Source of the DNA: Mycobacterium vicinigordonae
Lineage (GTDB): Bacteria > Actinomycetota > Actinomycetes > Mycobacteriales > Mycobacteriaceae
NCBI RefSeq assembly: GCF_013466425.1
Contig: NZ_CP059165.1
Span: 2,480,001 to 2,544,000, forward strand
Direction: 5' to 3'
Length of the DNA stretch: 64,000 bases
Below the pieces are notes generated by a model. The model searched no databases. It saw nothing but the letters and a program-made list of their open reading frames with translations, and was not told where the DNA came from. Position 1 is the stretch's first letter. Every line of letters begins with the position of its first letter. Both the position numbers and the translations under genes were made by a program. Of this stretch, positions 39,610-47,828 are shown one piece after another.

Positions 39610-40062
39610 ATGACGAACGTGCGAAGAATCGTAATCGCGGTTGCGGCGACGGCGTACGCGGCGACGATCGCCGCAGTGTTCGCCGTGATGGCGACCCCGG
39701 CGACCGCACACGCCGACCCAGCAGGACACCAGGTCACCTACACGGTTACCGCCACCGGCGAGCTGACCGGCAACGTGCGTTACATCACCGCCGATCCGCC
39801 CAGCCAGGCGGCCTTCGACGCGAACTCGTCGCAATTCCTGACGACCGCGCCGGTGTCGTTCAGCCCCGGCACGCCGCTGGTGTACACCGCCACGCTGACC
39901 AATCCGAACCAGTGGGCGTTTGTCAACGCCAGCGGTGGTTGCCACTGGCCGAACTGCGGGTCGGGCACTCCGGAACTGCACTGCGAGATCGCCGTCGACG
40001 GCCAGGTGGTGGTCAACCAGACCGCCACCACGGGTGTGACCTGTTCGACGCGGCCCTGGTAG
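39610..40062 (+). CDS. Small secreted protein, Rv2576c-like, 150 aa
   Basis: Secreted or membrane-attached protein of unknown function. ATG 39610 gives a signal peptide (basic TNVRRIV, hydrophobic Ala/Val core, cleavage probably after AHA before DPAGH). The mature part has VTYTVTATGELTGNVRYITADPP and a Cys pair region (GGCHWPNCGSG, LHCEIAVDGQVVVNQ), a layout reminiscent of MmpS-type beta-sandwich proteins, though this likeness is only an impression. It is divergent from the phosphatase gene (73-bp gap). Confidence 0.8.
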   Translation: MTNVRRIVIAVAATAYAATIAAVFAVMATPATAHADPAGHQVTYTVTATGELTGNVRYITADPPSQAAFDANSSQFLTTAPVSFSPGTPLVYTATLTNPNQWAFVNASGGCHWPNCGSGTPELHCEIAVDGQVVVNQTATTGVTCSTRPW

Positions 40063-40155
40063 CCAAACGGCGGTTCGCCCAACTCGGGTCGTCGGCATTC
40101 GATTTGTGAGGTCGTCGCCGGACTCCGACGCGAAATAACGTCTGGGTGCGGCACT

Positions 40156-43131
40156 ATGGTTGCTTGGATGCCCACCGACAGTAGCGTCGCGCTTTGGCGC
40201 GAGACTGTGCGCAACGCGCTCGAGCGCTGGGGCGGCGAGGCTGATCCGAGGCTTGGTTCTGACGTCGCCGAGTATGTCGTAACCGGAAACGCCAGAGCGG
40301 ATCTACCCGAACGCCTCGCCGCCGCGGGTCAACTTCAGCCGCTGCGACTCCTGCCCCATGACGACGGCTTGGGGGCGGTTCACGCATTGCTGGACACCAT
40401 GCCCGCGCAAGTCGGACTGCGATGGGCCGAGGTCGTGCTCCGCCTCAAGCGCCACACCCTGACACTCGAGCCGCTTGCCGGCGGCGACGCGATCGAGAAC
40501 CTGATCTGTGATCTCGTCGGCGACTGCGGGATGTTCACCCCCAAATTCCCCGACCTTGCCGTCGGTTACGACACTCTCGACGAGATCGTCGTTGCCGCGG
40601 GTGGTCGGCGCGGAGAGTTGCTGGCGGCGGCCTTCAGCAAGAGCGGGACCCGCCCGGAGGCGTGGATGTGGATGACCCGCAACGTACTGCTGTCAACGCG
40701 GGGCTATGCGGACGCGGTTGCCCGGCACGCTGCCAAACTCTCGCCCTTGGCCGCGGCGCAGACGGGCGAGGACATGCGCTTGCGGGTGCTCGAGTTACTC
40801 GAACCGCTTGACGGCGCTCAGCTCGCGCACTTCGCGGACACCCTGGCCACGTTTGTGGTGGAGGGGAACAGCGAGGTCGCGGGCAAGGCCGAACGGCTGT
40901 GTGCGCGCAGCGATCGTGCGGCGATCTATGCGGCCTTTCAGCGTCAGGTCACCGGACGGCCGGCACGGCGGGCCGCTGCGTTGCGCGCGACGTGGCGGTA
41001 TGCCGACACTGACGCGGATCGCCAGTGGGCAAAAGAAACGGCCCGATCCGATCGGGCGCCCAGCGTGCGACTGATCGTCGACGAGTGGCGCCATTCACCT
41101 GCCGCACCGGTCACCGAGCCGGCGTCCGGATGGCCGGTAATTGATCCTGCTCCCACCCGTGCCGCCCTGGAAACCCTTTTCGCGCAACTCAATTCGGTCG
41201 TCGAAAGCCGAGACTGGGGCGTCAACTCACCGCCGCTGCTCGGTGCGGCGGACGTGCAGGCCGTCGAATCGATGCTCCGCGCCGGCCGGGCGCCGGACCG
41301 GCAGAATCCTTGGCCACCGCACGCCACGGTTTGGATGCGTGACGCGTTGTGTGACTTCGCGAACGCCGACCACGTTGACATGGTGGTGCTGCTGGTGGTC
41401 TGCCACTATCTGGACGAACACGCTTTTGCTTTCCTCGAGTTCGCCGATGCCGTGCACGCCAAGCGCGGCGCTCCGACGCTGGCCGATCTGGCGGCGTTGC
41501 TCGGCGACTTGACCGAGCATGCCGTCACCGCGCTGGTCTATCACTTCGCGATAGGCAAGATAGGCCGTGGCTGGCCGGCCGTTGACGTGCTGCCTTTCGT
41601 TACCGCCAACGCGCAGTACCTGGTCGAGTCGGCGATGAAGGCGAGCTATCTCAAGGAGTCGCCCGCGGTCTACTGGGACACCTTGGCGGCGCTCCCGGGT
41701 TTGCCGGCCGACGTAACCGATTCGCTCTATTCGATCGCTCTGGGGCCCGCCAGCTCCGGTCGCGAGGAGGCTCAGCGGATCCTCGCCGACGCGTCCGATC
41801 GCCGGGCCCGCATCTACACCGCGCTGGCCGACGGTCGTGCCAAGGTCCGACTGGCGGCCGCTCAGTGGATGGCCGGAACCGCCGACGAGTCCGACGTGCC
41901 TCGATTGGAAACCTGCCTGCGCATCGAGGCCGACGATCGGGTGCGCGGAGCGCTGCTCGATGCGCTGACCGCCGCCGGGAGGACCGCGGCCGGTTACCTC
42001 ACGCCCGACCACCTGATCGCCGAATCGGAAGCGGCGCTGCGCTCCGACCCACCGGCCAGCTTGTCCTGGTTGCTGTGGGAGCGGGTGCCGGTGCTGCACT
42101 GGGATGTCAGTGGGGCGCCGGCGCCCGCGTCGGTGGTGCGCTGGCTGATCGTCACGGCATGCCGCGCTAATGACCCCGCACCCGACGCCGGCCTGCGCCA
42201 TCACCTGGGGCTGTTCGCCGCCGATGACCGAGTTGCGTTGGCCGACTTCCTGCTCGACGCATGGACGACGGCCGACGAGTACGCCTTCCATTCCAGCAAG
42301 ACCGCCCAGCAGACGGTCTCAGCCATCAAATCCAAGGGCGTGCTGGCAGTGGTCGCGGCCTGCGGCAGTCCCAACACGCCCGCGCTGGCGTCGGAGTTCA
42401 TCCGCCACTGGGACACCATGCGGATGGCGCAGTGCGGTGCCCTGATGACGATGCTCAGCCACATCGACAGTGTTGAGGTCGTCCGGATCTTGACCTCGGT
42501 GCCTTATTGGTCGAAGTCGGCCCGCCTGATCGAGGAGGCTGCCGGCCAGCTGGCCAAGTTGCCCACCCGGCGGGGGTGGTCGCCGGACGAGGCCGCCGAC
42601 CGGACCGTGCCCTACGTGGGGTTCGATCCGGCGGGCCGTCTACAGCTGTGCTACGGGGATGTCCCGTATTTCGCTGCGCTACAGGGGGATCTGAGTGTCG
42701 CAGTGTATGACGGCGACGGGAACATCTGTGCCAAAGCGGATCTCGCCGGTCCGGACGCGATCCTGACGGTCACCCGCAAGAATCTGGCACGTGTCCGCAA
42801 GTTGGTTGCTCCGGTGGTCGCTGCGCAGACCGATCGGCTGACCGAGGCGATGCGCCGCAAGCACCGGTGGTCTGGGACGGATTTCGAGCGCTTCATCATT
42901 GGGCATCCGGTACTGAGCCGGCTGGCGCGACGATTGGTGTGGGTCGCCGAGACCGACGGCGGTTCAGTGCTTTTCACGGTACCCGGATCGGCCGCTGAGC
43001 CTGCCATCCCGGCTGGGGCGGCGACGGTGCGGATAGCTTGCGTCGACGACGTGCCCCCCGGGCAGACTGCCCAATTGCGCACGGCGATCACCGCCGTCGG
43101 TGCGGCGCCGCTGTTCGAGCAGTTCGGGTAA
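40156..43131 (+). CDS. Large DUF4132-containing protein, 991 aa
   Basis: Cytosolic protein with no signal or membrane segments. Most of it is alpha-helical with Leu/Ala-rich repeats that resemble HEAT-type repeats (for example DGRAKVRLAAAQWMAGTADESDVPRLE). The C-terminal 180 residues (from about RLQLCYGDVPYF; then AVYDGDGNICAKADLAGPDA, RVRKLVAPVVAAQTDRLTEAM, GTDFERFIIGHPVLSRLARRLVW) match my picture of the DUF4132 (MolR/YehI-like) domain. Function unknown. ATG 40156 lacks a clear ribosome binding site; ATG 40168 is an alternative. From memory no such gene lies here in M. tuberculosis, so it opens a likely inserted segment ending at 45439. Confidence 0.85.
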   Translation: MVAWMPTDSSVALWRETVRNALERWGGEADPRLGSDVAEYVVTGNARADLPERLAAAGQLQPLRLLPHDDGLGAVHALLDTMPAQVGLRWAEVVLRLKRHTLTLEPLAGGDAIENLICDLVGDCGMFTPKFPDLAVGYDTLDEIVVAAGGRRGELLAAAFSKSGTRPEAWMWMTRNVLLSTRGYADAVARHAAKLSPLAAAQTGEDMRLRVLELLEPLDGAQLAHFADTLATFVVEGNSEVAGKAERLCARSDRAAIYAAFQRQVTGRPARRAAALRATWRYADTDADRQWAKETARSDRAPSVRLIVDEWRHSPAAPVTEPASGWPVIDPAPTRAALETLFAQLNSVVESRDWGVNSPPLLGAADVQAVESMLRAGRAPDRQNPWPPHATVWMRDALCDFANADHVDMVVLLVVCHYLDEHAFAFLEFADAVHAKRGAPTLADLAALLGDLTEHAVTALVYHFAIGKIGRGWPAVDVLPFVTANAQYLVESAMKASYLKESPAVYWDTLAALPGLPADVTDSLYSIALGPASSGREEAQRILADASDRRARIYTALADGRAKVRLAAAQWMAGTADESDVPRLETCLRIEADDRVRGALLDALTAAGRTAAGYLTPDHLIAESEAALRSDPPASLSWLLWERVPVLHWDVSGAPAPASVVRWLIVTACRANDPAPDAGLRHHLGLFAADDRVALADFLLDAWTTADEYAFHSSKTAQQTVSAIKSKGVLAVVAACGSPNTPALASEFIRHWDTMRMAQCGALMTMLSHIDSVEVVRILTSVPYWSKSARLIEEAAGQLAKLPTRRGWSPDEAADRTVPYVGFDPAGRLQLCYGDVPYFAALQGDLSVAVYDGDGNICAKADLAGPDAILTVTRKNLARVRKLVAPVVAAQTDRLTEAMRRKHRWSGTDFERFIIGHPVLSRLARRLVWVAETDGGSVLFTVPGSAAEPAIPAGAATVRIACVDDVPPGQTAQLRTAITAVGAAPLFEQFG

Positions 43132-43155
43132 TTCGCGCGTCCGGCAGGGTCGGCG

Positions 43156-43686
43156 TCAGCGTCTGGGTTCGGCCTGGGTCACGACAACCACCTCGGCCCG
43201 AACCTTGCCGAGCGCCCGTAATCTGTGGCCGACGGACGCGTCGAAGTAGGCACTGTCGCCCGCTCGCAGCGTGACGGTCTGGTCGCCGTACTCGAGTTCG
43301 ACGGTACCGGTGTGCACGAAGACGAATTCCTGGCCGGTGTGCGTGGGATGCGGGTCGTCGGAGGGGGTATCGGTGGGTCGAACGACGAACGGCGACATGG
43401 ACTTCCCGAGCAGAGCTCCCGCCAGCGCGTGGTACCGGCCGCCCTGGGAATGGGTGCGGTCCGACGCGCGGTCGACGGTGAACTTCTCCTGGGCCGCCTC
43501 GTCGGAAAAGAGCCTGCCCACGTCGACGTCGAGTGCGCGGGCGACCTTGAGTGCCACAGCGATCGACGGAGTGCTTTGGCCGCGTTCGATCTTGGACAGG
43601 TAGCTCTTGGTCAGGCCGGTCTGGTCGGCCAGCTCTTCGAGGGTGAGCCCGCGTTGCCGGCGAACGGCGCGAAGCAATGCTGTCAC
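43156..43686 (-). CDS. XRE-type regulator with C-terminal cupin domain, 176 aa
   Basis: Transcription regulator: an N-terminal helix-turn-helix of the XRE class (LRAVRRQRGLTLEELADQTG, then LTKSYLSKIERGQSTPS) and a C-terminal cupin_2 ligand-binding domain (HTGQEFVFVHTGTVELEYG, RAGDSAYFDASVGHRL). Such proteins usually respond to a small metabolite of the pathway they control. GTG 43686 is chosen because GGGAGG lies 7 bases upstream; GTG 43707 would start before this site. It is divergent from the class II aldolase gene, with an inverted repeat between them, so it probably controls that operon and itself. Confidence 0.88.
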   Translation of the reverse strand: MTALLRAVRRQRGLTLEELADQTGLTKSYLSKIERGQSTPSIAVALKVARALDVDVGRLFSDEAAQEKFTVDRASDRTHSQGGRYHALAGALLGKSMSPFVVRPTDTPSDDPHPTHTGQEFVFVHTGTVELEYGDQTVTLRAGDSAYFDASVGHRLRALGKVRAEVVVVTQAEPRR

Positions 43687-43700
43687 CGGCCGGACCTCCC

Positions 43701-43737
43701 ATGACACAAAGTTTCCTAGAGTGCTACTATTGTGTCA
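43701..43737 (+). promoter_or_regulatory. Promoter with overlapping inverted-repeat operator
   Basis: TGACACAA (43702-43709) and TTGTGTCA (43730-43737) form a perfect 8-bp inverted repeat. Between and over them lies a plausible plus-strand promoter: -35 TGACAC (43702-43707), 17-base gap, extended -10 TGCTACTAT (43722-43730). The arms cover both promoter elements, so a bound XRE-cupin regulator would repress the aldolase operon. The 5' edge is 15 bases from the regulator's own start. Confidence 0.6.
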
Positions 43738-43763
43738 CATATTCGCGAGCGAGGGGTCCGCCG

Positions 43764-44552
43764 ATGGCAACTACCTTCACCGAGTCGAAATCGGAATTGA
43801 TGCGGCGCGCCCAGCAGCGACTCGACGCCGAGACGGTCGAATCGCAACTGAGCACCCGGCAGAAGGTCGCATTGACCTGCCGCGCGCTGTTCGACGCCGG
43901 ACACGATTCCGGCCTGGCCGGACAAATCACCGCCCGCGCCGAGGCGCCTGGCACCTACTACACCCAGCGCCTCGGCCTGGGCTTCGACGAGATCACCGAC
44001 GACAACCTGCTGCTGGTCGACGAGGACCTCAACGTCCTTGAAGGCTCCGGAATTGCCAATCCCGCCAACCGCTTTCACAGCTGGATCTACCGGGCGCGCC
44101 CCGACGTGCAGTGCATTGTGCACACCCACCCCTTCCACGTGGCAGCGCTGTCGATGCTCGAGGTGCCGCTGGTTGTCTCTCACATGGACACCACGCCGCT
44201 CTACGATGACTGCGCCTTCCTGGCCGAGTGGCCCGGAGTGCCCGTCGGCAACGAAGAGGGCGAGATCATCTCCGCCGCACTGGGGGACAAGAAGGCGGCC
44301 CTGTTGGCCCACCACGGGCAGGTGGTGGCGGGCGCCAGCGTCGAGGAGGCCTGCTCGCTGGCCGTCCTGATCGAGCGCGCCGCCAAACTGCAGCTGGCCG
44401 CCATGGCCGCGGGTTCGATCAAAGCGCTGCCCGCCGAACTGGCGCGCGAAGCCCACGACTGGACTCTGACGCCGTCGCGCAGCCGGGCGAACTTCGCCTA
44501 CTACGCGCGGCGAGCCCTGGACCGCCATCCGGACGCACTCAAAAACGTTTAA
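43764..44552 (+). CDS. Class II aldolase/adducin family protein, 262 aa
   Basis: Zinc-dependent aldolase-type protein. The conserved zinc ligands are His120 and His122 in CIVHTHPFHVAA, with a third in the AHHGQVVAG segment, and the N-terminal LAGQITAR matches the family G-N/Q-x-S/T position. It probably cleaves or decarboxylates a small hydroxy- or oxo-acid; the substrate is not evident. ATG 43764 has GAGGGG 8 bases upstream, and a longer frame from 43677 is rejected. It shares an operon with the DHDPS-family gene 17 bases downstream and lies beside the XRE-cupin regulator. Confidence 0.87.
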   Translation: MATTFTESKSELMRRAQQRLDAETVESQLSTRQKVALTCRALFDAGHDSGLAGQITARAEAPGTYYTQRLGLGFDEITDDNLLLVDEDLNVLEGSGIANPANRFHSWIYRARPDVQCIVHTHPFHVAALSMLEVPLVVSHMDTTPLYDDCAFLAEWPGVPVGNEEGEIISAALGDKKAALLAHHGQVVAGASVEEACSLAVLIERAAKLQLAAMAAGSIKALPAELAREAHDWTLTPSRSRANFAYYARRALDRHPDALKNV

Positions 44553-44569
44553 AAATAACAGGAGTCAAC

Positions 44570-45439
44570 GTGCCCGAGAAGTTGCACGGCATCATCGCCT
44601 ATCCGATCACCCCGTTCGCCGCTAACGGGATCGACACCGACCTACTCGCCGCACTGGTCGACCGGCTGGTGTCGTCGGGAGTCCACGCGGTCGCGCCGCT
44701 GGGCAGCACCGGCGAGCTGGCATACCTTGACGAAGGTGAAGTCGACGCGGTCGTGGACACCACGATGGCCACCGTCGCCGGGCGGGTGCCGGTGATCGTC
44801 GGCGTCTCGGATGTCACCACCGCCAAGACGATCCGGCGCGCCCAGTACGCGCAGCACGCCGGCGCCGACGCCGTGATGGTGCTGCCGGTCTCGTACTGGA
44901 AGCTATCCGACCGAGAGATCACCCAGCACTATCGCAGCATCGGCGCGGCCATCGACATCCCGATCATGGCCTACAACAATCCGGCGACCAGCGGCGTCGA
45001 CATGGGTCCTGAGTTGCTGGTCGGCATGTTCGAGAGCATCGAGAACCTGACGATGGTCAAAGAGTCGACCGGCGATCTGTCCCGGATGCAGCGCATCGCC
45101 GAACTCAGCGGCGGCCGGTTGCCGTTCTACAACGGCAGCAACCCCCTGGTGCTCGACGCGCTCAGCGCTGGTGCCGCCGGATGGTGCACGGCCGCACCGA
45201 ATCTGGCACCCCAGCCGTGCATCGACCTGTACAACGCGGTGCGCGGCGGCGACCTGGACAAGGCACAGGCACTCTATGACGACCTCAAGCCGCTGCTGCA
45301 GTTCATCGTGGCGGGCGGGCTGCCCACCACCGTCAAAGCCGGCCTGGACCTGCTTGGCACACCGGTTGGCGACCCCCGGGCTCCGCAGCTGCCGCTCGAC
45401 GAGCAGGGCCGCGGCGAGTTGCGAAAGATCTTGAGCTAG
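44570..45439 (+). CDS. DHDPS/N-acetylneuraminate lyase family protein, 289 aa
   Basis: Class I aldolase fold of the dihydrodipicolinate synthase family. The Schiff-base lysine is Lys164 in MVKESTGD, the catalytic Tyr is Tyr135 in AYNNP, and the oxo-acid binding loop is GSTGE (45-49). It is not the lysine-pathway DapA by context, since it is paired with a class II aldolase and an XRE-cupin regulator; catabolic members act on keto-deoxy sugar acids or related compounds. GTG 44570 follows AGGAG with 5 bases between. The stop codon overlaps that of the convergent zinc peptidase gene. Confidence 0.87.
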   Translation: MPEKLHGIIAYPITPFAANGIDTDLLAALVDRLVSSGVHAVAPLGSTGELAYLDEGEVDAVVDTTMATVAGRVPVIVGVSDVTTAKTIRRAQYAQHAGADAVMVLPVSYWKLSDREITQHYRSIGAAIDIPIMAYNNPATSGVDMGPELLVGMFESIENLTMVKESTGDLSRMQRIAELSGGRLPFYNGSNPLVLDALSAGAAGWCTAAPNLAPQPCIDLYNAVRGGDLDKAQALYDDLKPLLQFIVAGGLPTTVKAGLDLLGTPVGDPRAPQLPLDEQGRGELRKILS

Positions 45440-46320
45440 CCCAAATCGTTGGTCGCGAAGGTGTCGCACTTGTTCGGGTCACCGCTTTGATATCCGGTGG
45501 TGAACCACTTCTGCCGTTGCGCCGACGAGCCATGGGTCCAGGATTCGGGATTGACGCGTCCGTTCACCTCGGCCTGGATCCGATCGTCACCCACTGACGC
45601 CGCCGCCGACAACGCGTCTGCAATATCCTTGTCACTCAACGGATTCAGGAATGGCTTGCCGGTGCTGTCCTGCTTGACCGTCGAGGCGTAGTAGGCCCAC
45701 ACCCCGGCGTAGCAGTCGGCCTGTAGCTCGGTGCGCACGCCGTTGCCCTGCGAGCCCTGCGCACCCTGCTGGGCACGGCCGAGGGTGTGCTGCAAGTTCT
45801 GCACGTGATGTCCGTACTCGTGCGCCACCACGTATTCCTCGGCGAAAGGACCACCGCTGGAACCGAACCGGTCCACCAACACGGAGAAGAAGTCGGTGTC
45901 GAAGTACGCTGTCCGGTCCACCGGGCAGTAGAACGGTCCGACCTCGGTGCTGGCTGGCCCGCATCCGGTACTCACGCTGCCGCTGAACAGTCGCATTTTC
46001 GGTTTGGTGTAGCTGGGCATCAGCTGCTTCCACACCGCGTCGAGCGAATTGCCGGTAGCGACCACCCGGCACTGCACGTATTTGTTGGCGTCGGCGCCGG
46101 TCTTGCATTTGCTGAGGTCGAAGCCCGGTGCCACGTCGCCGCGAGTGTCCATGGGCTGCTGGCTGATAATCCCGCCGGGGTCGACGCCGAGCAGCATCGC
46201 GACCACCACGATCAGCAGGCCACCGATCCCGCCGCCGATGGCGATCGGCCCCATCCCGCCACCGCCACCGGACGAGGACGCGGAGCTGGTATCGATCTGC
46301 ATACCCTCGTTGAAGGTCAT
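45436..46320 (-). CDS. YpfJ-type neutral zinc metallopeptidase, membrane-anchored, 294 aa
   Basis: Putative zinc protease (YpfJ family), orthologous to Rv2575. MTFNEGMQIDTS is the family N-terminus, followed by a Ser/Gly linker, one membrane segment (about 26-46) and an outer domain with the zinc motif HEYGHH (His167, Glu168, His171). ELQADCYAGVWA supplies the third ligand region. Cys pairs (for example in VQCRVV, GCGPAS and FYCPVD) suggest disulfides outside the cell. The substrate is unknown. It is convergent with the DHDPS-family gene. Confidence 0.9.
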   Translation of the reverse strand: MTFNEGMQIDTSSASSSGGGGGMGPIAIGGGIGGLLIVVVAMLLGVDPGGIISQQPMDTRGDVAPGFDLSKCKTGADANKYVQCRVVATGNSLDAVWKQLMPSYTKPKMRLFSGSVSTGCGPASTEVGPFYCPVDRTAYFDTDFFSVLVDRFGSSGGPFAEEYVVAHEYGHHVQNLQHTLGRAQQGAQGSQGNGVRTELQADCYAGVWAYYASTVKQDSTGKPFLNPLSDKDIADALSAAASVGDDRIQAEVNGRVNPESWTHGSSAQRQKWFTTGYQSGDPNKCDTFATNDLG

Positions 46321-46365
46321 CGCACGCTCCCGGAATCTGAGTTTGGTTACCGCGCCGCAATCAGC

Positions 46366-46869
46366 CTATCGCTGCTGCGCGGCGGCAAACCTGGTGTCGG
46401 TGTAAGTGCGCAGGTTACGCAGAAACCACCGCAGGCCCAGGTTCAGTAACGGACCGAACAGCACCATGCCTAGGCCGGCGCCACGGGCCGGCTGCTGAGC
46501 CATGATCCAGGTCAGCCGGCAGCCGCCTGGGATGGCCTGCACTCGGTAATCCTCGGCGAACGCGGCGACTGCCTTCGTCGAGCATGAGTTAAATCGAAAT
46601 GCCATGTGAGTGAACGGTTCCCAGGCAATGAACTCCTCGTCGCCGACGATGCCGCCGCGCATCTCGACCACCCGGGTGGTGCCGACCCCGCGCGGCTGGG
46701 GGCTGGTCCAGGTGACTTTGGTGATCGCCTTTGCCCAGCGCGGCCAAGCCTGCGCGTCGGCCAGCACCTCGAACAGCTGCTCAGGCGTGATGGTCAGGTC
46801 GACGCTGTTGCAAAAGCGGTACTTGGCGTTGTCGATGAAGCCCAAGTCGACGCGTTCGCACGGATGCAT
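46366..46869 (-). CDS. SRPBCC (polyketide cyclase/START-like) protein, 167 aa
   Basis: Ligand-binding-fold protein orthologous to Rv2574: LTITPEQLFEVLADAQAWPRWAKAI is the SRPBCC start, followed by VVEMRGG, an alternating beta pattern (CRLTWIMAQQP) and a long C-terminal helix (LLNLGLRWFLRNLRTYTDTRF). It may bind a lipid or aromatic compound; its role is unknown. ATG 46869 is chosen over GTG 46878 because the AAGG ribosome binding site precedes it at usable distance. It starts 11 bases after the PanE-like gene and is likely co-transcribed with it. Confidence 0.85.
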   Translation of the reverse strand: MHPCERVDLGFIDNAKYRFCNSVDLTITPEQLFEVLADAQAWPRWAKAITKVTWTSPQPRGVGTTRVVEMRGGIVGDEEFIAWEPFTHMAFRFNSCSTKAVAAFAEDYRVQAIPGGCRLTWIMAQQPARGAGLGMVLFGPLLNLGLRWFLRNLRTYTDTRFAAAQQR

Positions 46870-46879
46870 GCTGTGCACC

Positions 46880-47746
46880 TTAGCCGGGGCCTTCGCTGGC
46901 CGCGGCCAGCAGCGGTACCAGGACGTCGCTGATCGGGGTGGGCAGTCCGTGGGAGCGGGCCTTGCGAACGATGACGCCGTTGCGCAGATCCCATTCCAGC
47001 GGCCGATGGTTTTCCCGATCGGTCAATATCGACGTCGTCATGTCCGCGGGAACCGCCCGGAACGAGTCGACGATCTGCTCGACGACGTCGTCGTCGAGTC
47101 GGGCGCCCTCGGCCTGCGCCACTGCGACGCACTCGGCCACATACCGTCGCGACAGGGCGGCGACGTCCTCGCGGCGGAACATCCCCGAACGCCGCCCGGT
47201 GAGCGCCATCAGTCCGGCCAGAGCGTTGAGCAGCAGTTTGCGCCAAATCACGGTGGTGAAGTCGGGGTCGCAGTCCACCTGGCAACCGGCCGCGCGCAAC
47301 AGCTCGGCGAGAGCCTCCGCCGCCGGCCCGGTGGGCAGCACCAACGCAGCCTTGCCCCGCAACCGCACCCACCCGTCGGGCTGGGTCTCCGCCGAGTACC
47401 ACACACTGCCCGGAACCACGGTCGACGACGGGCACAACGGTTGCACCTGCTCGAGATGTTCGACGCCGTTCTGCAGTGCCGCCACCACTGTGCGCTCGTC
47501 GCACAGCCGGGCGAGCCAGCTTGCGCAAGCATCGTTCTGGGTGGCTTTGACGGCCAGGATCAGCACTTCGACCGGTCCGCTGACCTGCGCCGGATCGGTG
47601 TGCACGGGGCCGGGCACCACGATCGGGTCACCGTCGTCGGGCCTCAGTTCGACGCGGTCGCGTGGGGTGTGGCCGCACAGCAGCACCGGGTGCCCGGCGC
47701 GATGCAGCAGCGCGGCGACCGTTGTGCCGACGGCGCCGGGGCCCAC
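46880..47746 (-). CDS. Ketopantoate reductase-like protein (PanE/ApbA family), 288 aa or slightly longer
   Basis: NADPH-dependent 2-dehydropantoate 2-reductase-like enzyme, orthologous to Rv2573. The dinucleotide motif GPGAVGTT is at the very N-terminus, with VLILAVKATQND, ALQNGVEHLEQ, the catalytic Lys region IWRKLLLNALAGL, and the C-terminal HRPLEWDLRNGVIVRKA. If translation starts at GTG 47746, the first beta strand is lost. The reading frame continues upstream as IATSIALV with an ATT codon at 47767, where I recall that M. tuberculosis has ATG, so an ATT start is possible. It would supply pantoate for CoA or reduce a similar oxo-acid. Confidence 0.85.
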   Translation of the reverse strand: MGPGAVGTTVAALLHRAGHPVLLCGHTPRDRVELRPDDGDPIVVPGPVHTDPAQVSGPVEVLILAVKATQNDACASWLARLCDERTVVAALQNGVEHLEQVQPLCPSSTVVPGSVWYSAETQPDGWVRLRGKAALVLPTGPAAEALAELLRAAGCQVDCDPDFTTVIWRKLLLNALAGLMALTGRRSGMFRREDVAALSRRYVAECVAVAQAEGARLDDDVVEQIVDSFRAVPADMTTSILTDRENHRPLEWDLRNGVIVRKARSHGLPTPISDVLVPLLAAASEGPG

Positions 47747-47828
47747 GAGTGCGATGGAGGTTGCAATGCGATCGAAGTTACCCCGTGGGGCGGGTGTTTA
47801 GACTGGGCAGTCGTTCAATCGAAGGGGA

